Below are positions 53,845 to 63,647 of a stretch of DNA of 64,000 nucleotides, one piece after another; position 1 is the first letter of the stretch, and each line of letters starts with the position of its first letter. The stretch spans positions 2,476,501 to 2,540,500 of the forward strand of contig NZ_CP093379.1 in NCBI RefSeq assembly GCF_022655595.1. Direction: 5' to 3'. The notes under the pieces are model-generated. The model did not search any database, was not told the origin of the DNA, and saw only the letters and a program-made list of their open reading frames with translations. The stretch comes from Ignatzschineria rhizosphaerae. GTDB taxonomy: Bacteria; Pseudomonadota; Gammaproteobacteria; Cardiobacteriales; Wohlfahrtiimonadaceae. The translations under genes were made by a program, and so were the position numbers.

Positions 53845-53883
53845 TGTGGTTCGTAACCATCCCACACTAAAAAACTAGGAACT
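53845..53883 (+). ncRNA. preQ1-I riboswitch upstream of queF
   Basis: The compact class I aptamer is seen directly: P1 strands TGTGG and CCAC(A), an intervening loop TTCGTAACCAT, and the A-rich tail ACTAAAAAACTAGGA that would pair back into the loop as a pseudoknot. The AGGA at its 3' end is also the queF ribosome site, nine bases before the ATG, so ligand binding is predicted to hide it and block translation. Confidence 0.85.
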
Positions 53884-53889
53884 AAATAT

Positions 53890-54363
53890 ATGACACACTC
53901 AAAAAGTGCTCAACTTGAGAACTTAACGTTACTTGGAAATCAAGCAACAATCTATCCCACAGAATATACATCGACTGTTTTAGAAACTTTTAAAAATGAT
54001 CACCCTGAGCGAGAATATTTTGTGAATTTTCATTGTCCTGAGTTTACAACACTCTGCCCAATGACAAATCAGCCTGATTTTGCAACCATTTATATCTCTT
54101 ATGTTCCACAAATTGAGATGGTTGAGAGCAAATCGTTAAAACTTTATCTCTTTAGCTTTCGTAATCATGGTTCATTTCATGAGGATTGTATTAACATTAT
54201 TTTAGATGATTTAATCCAGCTGATGGATCCTCTATATATTGAGGTTCGTGGGGAATTTACACCGCGTGGTGGAATCTCTATCCATCCTTATGCCAATTAT
54301 GGCAAGCACAATACCAAGTGGCAGGCGGTTGCAAACAGACGATTAGAGAATTTTAATTTTTAA
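53890..54363 (+). CDS. queF: NADPH-dependent preQ0 reductase QueF
   Basis: Reduces the nitrile 7-cyano-7-deazaguanine to preQ1 in queuosine synthesis. This is the short unimodular type (157 residues). The catalytic cysteine is C56 in [14 protein letters not shown] with D63, and the NADPH/substrate signature is seen as [20 protein letters not shown], with [14 protein letters not shown] near the end. A preQ1 riboswitch precedes it, and a queuosine-precursor transporter follows. Confidence 0.96.
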   Translation: MTHSKSAQLENLTLLGNQATIYPTEYTSTVLETFKNDHPEREYFVNFHCPEFTTLCPMTNQPDFATIYISYVPQIEMVESKSLKLYLFSFRNHGSFHEDCINIILDDLIQLMDPLYIEVRGEFTPRGGISIHPYANYGKHNTKWQAVANRRLENFNF

Positions 54364-54414
54364 TGACGTCATTGATCTTCAATAATGCATGATTAAAACG
54401 CTCTAATAACCCTC

Positions 54415-54551
54415 TTTAATAAACAACAACTAATGGAAAACGACAAAATAGAGACCATTATCAGGTAATTAATATTACGTCTCCATTCTATTAGTTCAAT
54501 GGTCCTTATCAACAATAAAAAATGAGTAATCTTTAGTTGTTGTTTATTAAA
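54415..54551. mobile_element. 137-bp element with perfect 19-bp terminal inverted repeats
   Basis: Left arm TTTAATAAACAACAACTAA (54415-54433) and right arm TTAGTTGTTGTTTATTAAA (54533-54551) are exact reverse complements. The interior adds further pairing (GAGAC with GTCTC, GTAAT with ATTAC), so the whole can fold back. No open frame and no clear target-site duplication. MITE-like or a structured RNA in the queF-yhhQ gap. Confidence 0.5.
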
Positions 54552-54691
54552 CTTACTGTCTGTTTTTACGGAATTTAAGTCATCTGTAGAAGTGAATATT
54601 TTTGGGGTATTTTTTTATAAATTATTTCCTTGAGTTAATCATGATGATGTTTAAATGATTTTTTTTGCAGGAAAATAGAGAAAGGTTTCAC

Positions 54692-55354
54692 ATGGAACAT
54701 TTTTTATACAAACAAGAAGAGAGAGCGCGAGCTTTACCATGGCTTGTGGTTTTTCATATTATGGTGATTGCATCGAGTAATTTTTTAGTACAAATTCCGA
54801 TGTCACTTTTTGGTTTTCATTCTACATGGGGTGCATTTAGCTATCCTTTTATCTTTTTAGCGACGGATTTAACGGTAAGAATTTTTGGGGCAAAACCTGC
54901 GCGAAGAATTATCTTTTTCACGATGTTCCCGGCATTAATCGTCTCTTATTTAATCTCTGTTCTTTTTGATGGGGGATCTTGGCAAGGAGCCATGGCGTTT
55001 GATGCTTTTAATCGAGGTGTTGCCCAGATTGCATTTGCGAGTTTCGCAGCTTACGTGATTGGGCAGATGATGGATATCGTGGTGTTTAATCGTTTTAGAC
55101 AAAACTATCAGTGGTGGATAGCGCCTTTTCTTTCCGGCATTATTGGGAATTTAGTTGATACGATTGCTTTCTTTGGAATCGCTTTTTATCAAACAGAGGA
55201 CCCCTATATGGCTGAGCATTTAGTGGAAGTAGCAAGTGTGGACTACCTTTTTAAGATGGGGATTTCAGTATTACTCTTTTTACCTGCTTACGGTGTGATC
55301 TTAAAGATTATTACAAGATCCTTAACAGGAAAAATGGTATCTAATAAAGTTTAA
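54692..55354 (+). CDS. yhhQ: Queuosine precursor transporter YhhQ
   Basis: Inner-membrane VUT/DUF165 transporter importing preQ0/preQ1 (E. coli YhhQ). From the ATG at 54692 (AAAGG upstream) it has 220 residues with about six helices: LVVFHIMVIASSNFLVQIP, FSYPFIFLATDLTVRIFG and SGIIGNLVDTIAFFGIAFY are family stretches. Co-location with queF supports the role. Having both de novo reduction and import is seen in various bacteria. Confidence 0.92.
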   Translation: MEHFLYKQEERARALPWLVVFHIMVIASSNFLVQIPMSLFGFHSTWGAFSYPFIFLATDLTVRIFGAKPARRIIFFTMFPALIVSYLISVLFDGGSWQGAMAFDAFNRGVAQIAFASFAAYVIGQMMDIVVFNRFRQNYQWWIAPFLSGIIGNLVDTIAFFGIAFYQTEDPYMAEHLVEVASVDYLFKMGISVLLFLPAYGVILKIITRSLTGKMVSNKV

Positions 55355-55421
55355 GTATTTGATTTTAAATTATTTTTTTTTGAGTTTTGTAAAGGGTGCT
55401 AATCTTTTAGTAACCATATAA

Positions 55422-55456
55422 AAAACCGAGATAGAGATTAGATCTATCTCGGTTTT
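55422..55456 (+). terminator. Terminator of yhhQ
   Basis: CCGAGATAGA and TCTATCTCGG pair with a seven-base loop, flanked by A and T runs. Confidence 0.9.
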
Positions 55457-55498
55457 TTTGAAGCGCTTTTCGTATAATGGAAGATCCTAACTTCTGCT

Positions 55499-55507
55499 TG
55501 TGGATAA
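55499..55507 (-). other. DnaA box at the SUKH gene start
   Basis: Exact box on the minus strand, overlapping the possible GTG start of the SUKH gene. Confidence 0.4.
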
Positions 55508-55511
55508 CATT

Positions 55512-56051
55512 ATGCATTACTTTACCGCCAATGACTTACAAAACCTCTGGGATAACTCTGACTATTCTAAGGAAAATCATATTAGTGAACCTTTTACTGT
55601 AGAGCTATTACAACAAGTAGAAGCCCAGCTTGGCGGATATAAATTGCCAGCTGCCTATATTGAATTGATGACTCAACAAAATGGGGGGGCATTAAGTAGA
55701 GATTTTTTCTTTGCCGGGGAAGAGAGTGATTGGGCAGATGGCGGGATTTGGGTGTCTGAGATTTTTGGGATAGGGTTTGATAAAGCTTATTCTCTTTGTG
55801 GAGAATTTGGCAGTAATTTTATGATTGAAGAGTGGGGATATCCTGAGATTGGCATCTGCTTTGCCGGCACGCCAAGCGCTGGGCATGAGATGTTTATGTT
55901 CGATTATCGAGAGTGTGGTAAATCGGGAATTCCTAAAGTTGTTCATATCGATCAAGAAGGGGATTATCGAATAACCTTAGTTGCAGAAACATTTGAAGCT
56001 TTTATTAAGGGACTTATTCCGATGGATGAAATTTATGAAGATGAAGATTAA
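55512..56051 (+). CDS. SMI1/KNR4 (SUKH) domain protein
   Basis: A 179-residue acidic cytosolic protein with the SUKH fold signature: LGGYKLPAAYIELMTQQNGG near residue 40, then GGIWVSEIFGIG and a C-terminal IDQEGDYRITLVAETFEAFIKGL. SUKH proteins are often immunity proteins for contact-dependent or polymorphic toxins, but also occur in other roles. No toxin gene is nearby. The start is uncertain: ATG at 55512 or GTG at 55500, neither with a good ribosome site. A terminator follows 150 bases later. Confidence 0.8.
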   Translation: MHYFTANDLQNLWDNSDYSKENHISEPFTVELLQQVEAQLGGYKLPAAYIELMTQQNGGALSRDFFFAGEESDWADGGIWVSEIFGIGFDKAYSLCGEFGSNFMIEEWGYPEIGICFAGTPSAGHEMFMFDYRECGKSGIPKVVHIDQEGDYRITLVAETFEAFIKGLIPMDEIYEDED

Positions 56052-56203
56052 TTCATATTGGGATCTCATAGGAAAAGGTGACTAAATTTTTCCTTATAGA
56101 CATGTTTATCTTTAAAAATCCACATATTTGTATAATAAATATACAGTCAAGAAGTTTTTTAGAAAAAGTTTTAGGAAATAATATTAATTTTTAAATATTT
56201 ATG

Positions 56204-56241
56204 GCTCGAGTAATCAATTGATAATATTGGATTACTCGAGC
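56204..56241 (+). terminator. Terminator after the SUKH gene
   Basis: GCTCGAGTAATC and GATTACTCGAGC form a perfect 12-bp stem with a 14-base loop followed by TTTTT. The remaining 290 bases to prpB are AT-rich, presumably with the prp promoter; I cannot pick a specific site. Confidence 0.85.
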
Positions 56242-56535
56242 TTTTTGACTTTTATCTTGCTCAAGGAAGAAAATTAATTGTGATTTATAATTTGGGAAAC
56301 GCTATCTGAGTTTGATATGTTGTTAATGAAGGATATGGAGATAGCTTGTAGAGCTGATAAATAGAGACATTTACTTAAAAAAGCTCACAAACTATGGATA
56401 ACGCTAACATCGAAATCGTTATAACAAGAGTTCTAACAAAATTAAAGAAATAGAACCGACATAACAAAGTGTTTGAAAAGAATTCATTAAAAATGATTTT
56501 TAACCATGATGTAGTTACACCAAAGGAGGCTCATA

Positions 56536-57423
56536 ATGAGCATTTATTCAGCAGGAAAGAGATTCCGTGAAGCGCTTAAAGAAGAATCACCTTTGCAATT
56601 GATGGGTGTTATTAATGCCAATCATGCACTGTTAGCAGAGCGAGCGGGATTTAAATCAATTTATCTTTCAGGAGGCGGCGTTGCAGCAGGATCTTTAGGG
56701 ATCCCAGATCTAGGTATTACCACTTTACAAGATGTTTTAATCGATATTGATCGGATTACGAATGTGACAGATCTTCCTTTAATTGCCGATGCGGATATCG
56801 GTTTTGGAACTTCTGCTTTTAATGTTGCAAGAACAGTAAAATCTTTTATTAAAGCGGGTGCTGCCGGGCTTCATATCGAAGATCAGGTGGGAGCTAAACG
56901 TTGTGGGCACCGTCCTAATAAAGAGATTGTCCCTTTAGATGAGATGGTTGACCGCATTAAAGCAGCTGTTGATGCAAAAACAGATCCTGATTTTATGATT
57001 ATCGCAAGAACCGATGCTTTAGCTGTAGAAGGATTAGACAGCGCATTAGAGCGTGCGGTTGCTTATATTGAAGCGGGTGCTGATGGATTATTTCCAGAAG
57101 CGATTACAGAGCTTTCGATGTATCAGAAATTTACAGAAGCCGTGGATGTTCCTGTGCTTGCGAATATTACAGAATTTGGGCAAACACCTCTTTTTACCAT
57201 TGAAGAGTTAAAAAGTGTTGATATTGCCATAGCACTTTATCCATTATCGGCTTTTAGAGCGATGAATAAAGCTGCTGAAACTGTCTATCAGACCATTCGT
57301 AAAGAAGGTACTCAAAAGAGTGTCCTTCCGCTGATGCAGACTCGCGATGAGCTTTATCAAAGCATTCGCTATTACGATTACGAGGACCAACTCGATCAAT
57401 TGTTTGCATCAAAGAAAAAGTAA
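56536..57423 (+). CDS. prpB: 2-methylisocitrate lyase PrpB
   Basis: Last step of the methylcitrate cycle: splits 2-methylisocitrate into pyruvate and succinate. 295 residues, isocitrate lyase/PEP mutase superfamily barrel; [10 protein letters not shown] and the active-site loop [15 protein letters not shown] (catalytic cysteine) are present. An excellent ribosome site (AAGGAGG) precedes the ATG. First gene of prpB-prpC-prpD; the gaps of 197 and 133 bases are wide for an operon, and no prpR regulator is in the window. Confidence 0.96.
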   Translation: MSIYSAGKRFREALKEESPLQLMGVINANHALLAERAGFKSIYLSGGGVAAGSLGIPDLGITTLQDVLIDIDRITNVTDLPLIADADIGFGTSAFNVARTVKSFIKAGAAGLHIEDQVGAKRCGHRPNKEIVPLDEMVDRIKAAVDAKTDPDFMIIARTDALAVEGLDSALERAVAYIEAGADGLFPEAITELSMYQKFTEAVDVPVLANITEFGQTPLFTIEELKSVDIAIALYPLSAFRAMNKAAETVYQTIRKEGTQKSVLPLMQTRDELYQSIRYYDYEDQLDQLFASKKK

Positions 57424-57620
57424 AAAGCTTATAAGCTTTGTCTCTTTTTCTTTCGGTTATAAAAGTGATTTTTGAAAATTAAAAGTCCGTCATTTCAACA
57501 TTTTAATAAATGGTTATCGATTACTAGCATGGGCTCTCCATACCTTGCTAGAAGATCAGCATAACCAAAATAAATATACCTAAATTAGATTCCAATAGGT
57601 TTATCCTGAAGGAGGATATT

Positions 57621-58772
57621 ATGCCGACAACGTCAGCAACTTTTCGACCCAAAAAATCTGTAGCACTCTCTGGCACTATTGCCGGAACCACAGAGCTATG
57701 TACGGTAGGTCGTAATGGTAATGAGCTTCATTATCGAGGCTACAATATTATGGATCTTGCCGATAATTGTGAATTTGAAGAGGTAGCCCATCTCTTAATT
57801 CACGGTAAGCTCCCCAATGAAAATGAGCTTAGACTCTATAAACAAAAACTTCAAGCCCTTCGCGGTATTCCTGTCTCAATGCGTAAAGCTTTAGAGACTC
57901 TCCCAATGTCCGTCCATCCCATGGATGTATTAAGAACAGGGGTCTCGCTCTTAGGTTGTATCTCTCCTGAAAAAGATGATCATAATAATGCCGGCGCGAA
58001 AGATATTGCCGATCGCCTAATGGCCTCTTTAGGTTCAATGCTCCTTTATTGGTATCACTATAGCCACAATGGCGTGCGTATTGAGCTTGAGAGCAAAGAG
58101 GATTCTATAGGGGGACATTTCTTACATCTGCTTCATGGTAAAAGACCACCTAAATCTTGGGTTAAAGCGATGCATACCTCATTAATTCTCTATGCAGAAC
58201 ATGAATTTAATGCCTCAACCTTTACCGCTCGCGTTATTGCCGGGACTAATTCGGATATTTACTCTGCTATTGCGGGGGCTATTGGCGCTCTTCGTGGACC
58301 TAAACATGGTGGGGCTAATGAAGTGGCCTTTGAAATCCAGCAACGTTATGGCTCCCCTGATGAAGCGGAAGTGGATATTTTAGAGCGTATTGGCAATAAG
58401 GAGATCATTATTGGTTTTGGTCACCCTGTTTATACGGTGGCAGATCCAAGACATGAAGTGATTAAACGTATCGCCCTAGAGCTCTCTGAGGAAGCTGGAA
58501 CCGTTCGGATGTATAACATTGCCGATCGTATTGAAGCGGTCATGAAAAATCATAAAGCAATGTTCCCTAATCTCGATTGGTTCTCGGCAGTCTCTTATCA
58601 CATGATGGGAGTACCAACTGCCATGTTTACGCCTTTATTTGTGCTTTCTAGGGCATCGGGGTGGGCAGCGCATATTTTAGAACAACGTAAAGATAATAAG
58701 ATTATCCGCCCGGGTGCTGAATATACAGGACCTGAAGAGCTTAAATTTATCCCTATTGCTGAGCGTGAGTAA
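57621..58772 (+). CDS. prpC: 2-methylcitrate synthase PrpC
   Basis: Condenses propionyl-CoA and oxaloacetate. The 383-residue citrate-synthase fold has catalytic histidines in [11 protein letters not shown] and [14 protein letters not shown], and the arginine in [17 protein letters not shown]. The opening segment [25 protein letters not shown] is typical of short (Gram-positive-like and PrpC) synthases. GAAGGAGG precedes the ATG. Confidence 0.95.
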   Translation: MPTTSATFRPKKSVALSGTIAGTTELCTVGRNGNELHYRGYNIMDLADNCEFEEVAHLLIHGKLPNENELRLYKQKLQALRGIPVSMRKALETLPMSVHPMDVLRTGVSLLGCISPEKDDHNNAGAKDIADRLMASLGSMLLYWYHYSHNGVRIELESKEDSIGGHFLHLLHGKRPPKSWVKAMHTSLILYAEHEFNASTFTARVIAGTNSDIYSAIAGAIGALRGPKHGGANEVAFEIQQRYGSPDEAEVDILERIGNKEIIIGFGHPVYTVADPRHEVIKRIALELSEEAGTVRMYNIADRIEAVMKNHKAMFPNLDWFSAVSYHMMGVPTAMFTPLFVLSRASGWAAHILEQRKDNKIIRPGAEYTGPEELKFIPIAERE

Positions 58773-58905
58773 TCGCATGAAAGATCTGTTATAGAGCTCA
58801 ACACGACAGATCTTTCCTGATTAATTTTGTCTTGGCATTGAAGTTACTGAATTTCTTTTTTATTCACATTGAAGTTTAATATTTATTATTGATAGGAGAT
58901 TATCT

Positions 58906-60348
58906 ATGTCACAAGAAGTCACCCAAAAGTTTGATGATGTTCTTGAAAAGATTGTCGATTATGTCAGGGATTATGAAGTAAAGTCTGATCTTGCATACAA
59001 AATCGCACAATACTGTTTAATTGATACTTTAGGCTGTGGTTTAGAGGCGCTTGATTATCCTGAGTGCGCGAAATTAATGGGTCCAATTGTGCCAGGAACC
59101 GTTGTTCCTAATGGGGCGAAAGTGCCAGGAACACAATTTCAGTTAGACCCAGTACAAGCAGCTTTTGATATCGGGATGATGGTTCGTTGGCTTGATTTCA
59201 ACGATACATGGCTCGCCGCAGAATGGGGACATCCTTCAGATAACTTAGGCGCAATTTTAGCAGTTGCTGATTGGTTATCAAGAGCGGCTATTGCCAATGG
59301 TAAGAAGCCTTTAACGATGAAAGCAGTTTTAACGGCGATGATTAAAGCCCATGAAATTCAAGGCTGTATTGCGCTTGAAAATGCCTTTAACCGTGTTGGA
59401 TTAGATCATGTTGTTTTAGTAAAAGTGGCATCTACAGCTGTTGTGTCTGAACTATTAGGATTAACGCGCCAAGAAGCCTTAAATGCATTATCACTTGCCT
59501 TTGTTGATGGGCAATCTTTAAGAACTTATCGTCATGCGCCTAATACGGGATCTCGTAAATCATGGGCAGCAGGAGATGCAACGTCTCGAGCGGTACGTTT
59601 AAACTTAATGGCTCAAAAAGGAGAGATGGGATATCCATCTGTTTTAACAGCGAAAACTTGGGGTTTTTATGATGTTTTATTTGAGGGAAAACCATTTAAG
59701 TTCCAGCGAGATTATGGCACTTATGTGATGGAAAATGTCCTCTTTAAGATCTCATTCCCTGCTGAATTCCACTCTCAAACAGCCGTGGAATGCGCTATGA
59801 CCTTAAAGCAAAAGCTCAATGCAATGGGCAAAACATCAGAAGATATTGAGCGAATTGATATTAGAACTCATGAGGCTTGTATTCGTATTATCGATAAGAA
59901 AGGTCCCCTTAATAACCCCGCAGATAGAGATCACTGTATTCAATATATGGTGGCAGTGCCACTTATCTTTGGACGCTTAACGGCGAGTGATTATGAAGAT
60001 AATATCGCGAAAGATCCTCGTATTGATGCTCTTCGTGATCGTATTATCTGTACAGAAGATCCGGCATTTACCAAGGATTATCATGATCCGGATAAACGCT
60101 CTATCGCTAATGGATTAACGATTACCTTAAAAGATGGCACAAAACTTGATGAAGTGGTTGTGGAGTATCCTATCGGGCACGCGCGTCGCCGTGAAGAAGG
60201 AATGCCGGTATTAGTGGAGAAGTTTAAAACAAACGTAGCTCGCAGATTCCCCGCTAAACAGCAAAAAGCGATTCTCGATGTCTCATTAGATAAAGAGGCG
60301 CTTTGGGAAATGCCAGTCAATGAATATGTGGATCTTTATGTGATTTAG
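58906..60348 (+). CDS. prpD: 2-methylcitrate dehydratase PrpD
   Basis: Dehydrates 2-methylcitrate to 2-methyl-cis-aconitate. The 480-residue MmgE/PrpD protein contains [21 protein letters not shown], a family hallmark, and [17 protein letters not shown], and [12 protein letters not shown] at the C-terminal lid. This cofactor-free PrpD version, rather than AcnD-PrpF, completes the pathway with a cellular aconitase. AGGAG precedes the ATG and a strong terminator follows. Confidence 0.96.
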   Translation: MSQEVTQKFDDVLEKIVDYVRDYEVKSDLAYKIAQYCLIDTLGCGLEALDYPECAKLMGPIVPGTVVPNGAKVPGTQFQLDPVQAAFDIGMMVRWLDFNDTWLAAEWGHPSDNLGAILAVADWLSRAAIANGKKPLTMKAVLTAMIKAHEIQGCIALENAFNRVGLDHVVLVKVASTAVVSELLGLTRQEALNALSLAFVDGQSLRTYRHAPNTGSRKSWAAGDATSRAVRLNLMAQKGEMGYPSVLTAKTWGFYDVLFEGKPFKFQRDYGTYVMENVLFKISFPAEFHSQTAVECAMTLKQKLNAMGKTSEDIERIDIRTHEACIRIIDKKGPLNNPADRDHCIQYMVAVPLIFGRLTASDYEDNIAKDPRIDALRDRIICTEDPAFTKDYHDPDKRSIANGLTITLKDGTKLDEVVVEYPIGHARRREEGMPVLVEKFKTNVARRFPAKQQKAILDVSLDKEALWEMPVNEYVDLYVI

Positions 60349-60387
60349 CATTTTCTTGTAATTATTGATCTTATTTTATTGTTTATC

Positions 60388-60413
60388 GCTCGGAAGATTG
60401 GGCTCTTCCGAGC
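60388..60413 (+). terminator. Terminator of prpD
   Basis: GCTCGGAAGA, TTGGGC, TCTTCCGAGC then TTTTTTT: a perfect 10-bp stem. Confidence 0.92.
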
Positions 60414-60516
60414 TTTTTTTATCTATTTTTAATAAGAGGATAATTGATTTAATGCTAGAGTAAATGGGCAAATAAAAAATTATCTGTGAGTCAAAAAGCG
60501 ATTGTTGGGGATAGAT

Positions 60517-61728
60517 ATGCGTGTAAAGGATTACCTATTTAGTGTTGCGATATTAACGTTAGGAATGGGATTAGGGCGATTTCTCTATACCGGTATGATG
60601 CCGGTAATTTTAGAGGAAGGGATCTTTGATTTTAAAGCACTCTCTTATATCGCAAGTAGTAACTATTTTGGTTATCTTTTTGGGGCGTTATTATTTTCAT
60701 TTTCGCTTTTTCATCGGCCACAATATTTAAAAAAGTCCTTAATATTAAGTGTACTTTCAACTGCTTTACTGCTTTTTTTGTTATCTGTGCTAACAAGCTT
60801 TCCAAGTGTTTTAATGATTCGTTTTTTAGCGGGTATTAGTAGTGCAGCAGCAATTATTTTTGGGGCCATTACAGTTTTAAAATATTTCTCTTCAAGTTTT
60901 ATGACGGCCTCTTTCTTCTCAGGAGTTGGCTTAGGGATATTATTAGGTAATGAGTTGGTAAATATCGCCTTAATTAAGCAATATACGTCCTTACAAATTT
61001 GGTTTTATATCTCTCTTTTTGCCATGATGATTGCGCTCTTTATTATCTTTTGTCATCCTAAAATCGAAGTGGGAATCTATCACCCTAATGCACCGATTAA
61101 TGATGATTACTCCGATAACAAGGAGAGCTCTATAGCAAAAAGTGATTTAGAAGTTAAAGATCCCCCTTTTAAGTTATTACAAATTTCTTGGGTATCGTTA
61201 ATCATTCTTTACGGTTTTGCCGGATATGGTTATATCATTACCGCAACGTATTTACCTGTCATCGCGCAATCTTTACCGGCATCCAAATTAACACCCCATT
61301 TATGGTCTTTGGTGGGAGTAGGAGCGATTTTTAGCTGTTATTTTTGGCTCTATCTAGAGAAGAAAATCGGTGTTTTATCAGCACTTTTTTGGAATCTTTT
61401 AACACAAAGCCTATTTGTTTTACTCTCTATTTTTAGTGATTCCTTATGGTTATTAGTGATAAGTGCTTTTGGGCTTGGGGCAACCTTTATGGGAACAACG
61501 TCACTAGTAATGCCATTAGCCCGAAAACTGATTGTGCCTAAAACCTTAAATTTAGTGGGTTTAGTAACCTTAACTTATGGTATTGGGCAGATTTTAGGAC
61601 CACTTGTCACAAGCGTTATTGAAGCGATGGCAAGCTCATTATCACTAGCCTCGATTTCAGGCTCTATAGCGCTATTGATCGCAAGTTTGATTGTGTTATA
61701 TGAGAAGGTAAAGTGGGGAATTAAATGA
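60517..61728 (+). CDS. YbfB/YjiJ-family MFS transporter
   Basis: A 403-residue 12-helix major facilitator of the YbfB/YjiJ family, recognised by the first helix GMGLGRFLYTGMMPVIL and the second ASSNYFGYLFGALLF. The centre (about residues 185-215) is a polar loop with KESSIAKSDLEVK. The ATG at 60517 is preferred over an in-frame TTG at 60502. Substrate unknown; it follows prpD but is separated by its terminator. Confidence 0.8.
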   Translation: MRVKDYLFSVAILTLGMGLGRFLYTGMMPVILEEGIFDFKALSYIASSNYFGYLFGALLFSFSLFHRPQYLKKSLILSVLSTALLLFLLSVLTSFPSVLMIRFLAGISSAAAIIFGAITVLKYFSSSFMTASFFSGVGLGILLGNELVNIALIKQYTSLQIWFYISLFAMMIALFIIFCHPKIEVGIYHPNAPINDDYSDNKESSIAKSDLEVKDPPFKLLQISWVSLIILYGFAGYGYIITATYLPVIAQSLPASKLTPHLWSLVGVGAIFSCYFWLYLEKKIGVLSALFWNLLTQSLFVLLSIFSDSLWLLVISAFGLGATFMGTTSLVMPLARKLIVPKTLNLVGLVTLTYGIGQILGPLVTSVIEAMASSLSLASISGSIALLIASLIVLYEKVKWGIK

Positions 61729-61738
61729 TCCCTAGAAG

Positions 61739-62395
61739 TCACGGCAATGCTTTGGGACTGAAATCTTGTAAAAAACAGATAATTAAAGCAAATCCATAAA
61801 GACCCAAAATTACCATATAGCTTGTTAACCCTTTATTTGTTGCGATCATCGCTCCGGCAAAAGCGCCTAGAATAAAGGTGATTATTAAAAGCGGTAAAAT
61901 GATTTTATTATTATGTGCCTTAGTAGGATCTTTTGTTTTGGTGATTAATGCGCTAATGAGTGAGGTTGTCATGCCGGTAATATAGGTAGTATGTGATCCA
62001 ACGCCCATGGATTGATTAAAAAAGCCATTTTGAATCCCCATCGCAATACTAATTAAACTAATCGCGATAAGCTTATATATATAAATTTCGGCATGCAGAT
62101 TTACGATAACGGTAATCAATAGTAAGAGTGTGATTAAAAAGAGCGTTAAACTATTGAGAAAGCGCTGCTTGAGTTTAATTCTGATAATCGCACCACTAAT
62201 AGACCCTATTAAAAAGCTGATTAATGAGACTATTGAGAGCGAAAATACCGGCATATTGTGTTGCACAAGATAGATGGCACTTAAAATACTATTGCCAGTT
62301 AAGTGACCAGTAAAAACCTCAAAGTTAATAAAAGAGCTTGCATCAGTAAAGCCGCCAATAAAAGCAAGTAAGAGAAATAGAGGGACATTTTTCAT
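61739..62395 (-). CDS. DUF1275 (YoaK-type) membrane protein
   Basis: A 218-residue protein with six hydrophobic helices and the DUF1275 signature GGFTDASSFINFEVFTGHLTGN at the start, and GIQNGFFNQSMGVGSHTTYITG in the middle. Function unknown; some relatives are implicated in membrane physiology without a defined substrate. The ATG at 62395 is chosen over TTG at 62401. Convergent with the upstream MFS gene, with 10 bases between stops. Confidence 0.85.
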   Translation of the reverse strand: MKNVPLFLLLAFIGGFTDASSFINFEVFTGHLTGNSILSAIYLVQHNMPVFSLSIVSLISFLIGSISGAIIRIKLKQRFLNSLTLFLITLLLLITVIVNLHAEIYIYKLIAISLISIAMGIQNGFFNQSMGVGSHTTYITGMTTSLISALITKTKDPTKAHNNKIILPLLIITFILGAFAGAMIATNKGLTSYMVILGLYGFALIICFLQDFSPKALP

Positions 62396-62512
62396 AAGCA
62401 AAGATTTATCAGCAAGGGCTTTGAGAGAGTTTATAAAATAGATTTTTCTATAAAATATCTTAGATTAAGAGAGATTGACATCAAAACCTCATTAAAGTAG
62501 CTATGATCTTAA

Positions 62513-62577
62513 ACAATCTGATTCGGTCACTTTTAAACCGATTTCACTATACTATATTACGAAAGGTTTATTAGGGA
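62513..62577 (+). repeat. Degenerate fragment resembling the end of the dispersed repeat
   Basis: AATCTGATTCGGTCACTTTT then AAACCGATTTCACTATACTA resembles the terminal motif of the 140-bp family (AATCGGTTTAA type) without the core. Possibly a relic. Confidence 0.3.
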
Positions 62578-62595
62578 GGATTGCGCGTTTATAAA

Positions 62596-62624
62596 AAAAG
62601 AGTGTTCAAAGAGAACACCCTTTT
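62596..62624 (-). terminator. Terminator of the pyrF-pyrE-DUF1622 operon
   Basis: GTGTTC and GAACAC with a five-base loop, extended by AAAAG and CTTTT with one mismatch, 35 bases after the DUF1622 stop. The A-run gives a U-tract on the minus strand. Confidence 0.75.
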
Positions 62625-62657
62625 GACCTATAAATTGTTTGAATAAGATTGTGATAG

Positions 62658-63017
62658 CTACTCTTTTTCGGCCTCTTTAGATCGCTCTGCCATTCCCGCT
62701 TCAATCTCTTTGCCTAAGAAGTAAGAGATTGCCGTTCTTATCACAACAATGCCTCCTAAAATAAGCATATCTTCGATTGAAGGATTCATTATTGTTTCGA
62801 TAATATCTGAAGCAATAAGAACTTCTAAGCTTAAGAGAATGTAGGAACCTAGATAGATTTTGATTCCATTATTCTTAGTGGCAACTTCAAAGTGATCGCC
62901 TTTAGAAAATTCATTTCTAATAAAATCAAAAGCAGCCTTTACAGCACCTACAAGGAGAATAATCACCGAGAAAGCGTTAAGGATATTGACAATATATTCT
63001 ACAATTTCCAGTAACAT
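62658..63017 (-). CDS. DUF1622 membrane protein in the pyrimidine operon
   Basis: A 119-residue protein with three hydrophobic segments and the DUF1622 pattern LGSYILLSLEVLIASDIIETIM, followed by MLILGGIVVIRTAISYFLGKEIE. The C-terminus is charged. It starts three bases after the pyrE stop, so it is co-transcribed with and probably coupled to pyrE. No function is known for the family. Confidence 0.85.
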   Translation of the reverse strand: MLLEIVEYIVNILNAFSVIILLVGAVKAAFDFIRNEFSKGDHFEVATKNNGIKIYLGSYILLSLEVLIASDIIETIMNPSIEDMLILGGIVVIRTAISYFLGKEIEAGMAERSKEAEKE

Positions 63018-63020
63018 GGA

Positions 63021-63647
63021 TTATTTACCCCAATTACCCGGATCTTTATTCCACTCTGTTAATGCTGTACGCTCAGTTTCATTGATGATATTTTTAGCCA
63101 GAGCGGTTTCAAGAAGCGCTGGGTAATTACTTAATGTTGCGTAACGTAGACCCTCTTTTTCAAAGTTTTCAGCAGCAATTGGTAATTCATAAGAGAAGAT
63201 TGCCGCAACGCCAATTACATCCGCACCCGCTTCACGTAGCGCATGCGCACAAGTAATTGAGCTACCGCCTGTAGAGATTAAATCTTCCACAATCACCACT
63301 TTTTGACCTGGTTTAACGATCCCTTCGATCATATTGCCGCGACCATGTTTTTTAGGAGAACTTCTCACATAAACCATTGGCTTTTCTAATACCGCACTCA
63401 CCCATGAAGCGTGAGGAATTCCGGCGGTTGCCGTGCCTGCGATAACTTCAGCTTCTGGGAATTTCTCTTGAATGAGTTTTATGAGGTTTTTAGAGATAAA
63501 CTTACGAACCTCAGGGTAGCTCACAATCAATCTATTATCGCAGTAGATAGGTGATTTAATCCCTGATGCCCATGTAAAAGGCTCATTTGGCGAGAGTGAA
63601 ACCGCATCAATAGAGAGGAGTGCTTCGGCAACGTCTTGTTTTATCAT
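63021..63647 (-). CDS. pyrE: Orotate phosphoribosyltransferase
   Basis: Joins orotate and PRPP to form OMP in pyrimidine synthesis. 208 residues; the PRPP loop is [14 protein letters not shown] and the orotate-binding N-terminal part includes [16 protein letters not shown]. It resembles the bacterial PyrE of the Gram-positive type more than that of E. coli. The ATG overlaps the pyrF stop (ATGA). Confidence 0.95.
   Translation of the reverse strand: MIKQDVAEALLSIDAVSLSPNEPFTWASGIKSPIYCDNRLIVSYPEVRKFISKNLIKLIQEKFPEAEVIAGTATAGIPHASWVSAVLEKPMVYVRSSPKKHGRGNMIEGIVKPGQKVVIVEDLISTGGSSITCAHALREAGADVIGVAAIFSYELPIAAENFEKEGLRYATLSNYPALLETALAKNIINETERTALTEWNKDPGNWGK

Noticed and set aside
54684-54699. 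GGTTTCACATGGAACA as another parS-like site
   Set aside because: It has two mismatches, one in the core, and contains the yhhQ ribosome site and start codon, so chance is more likely.
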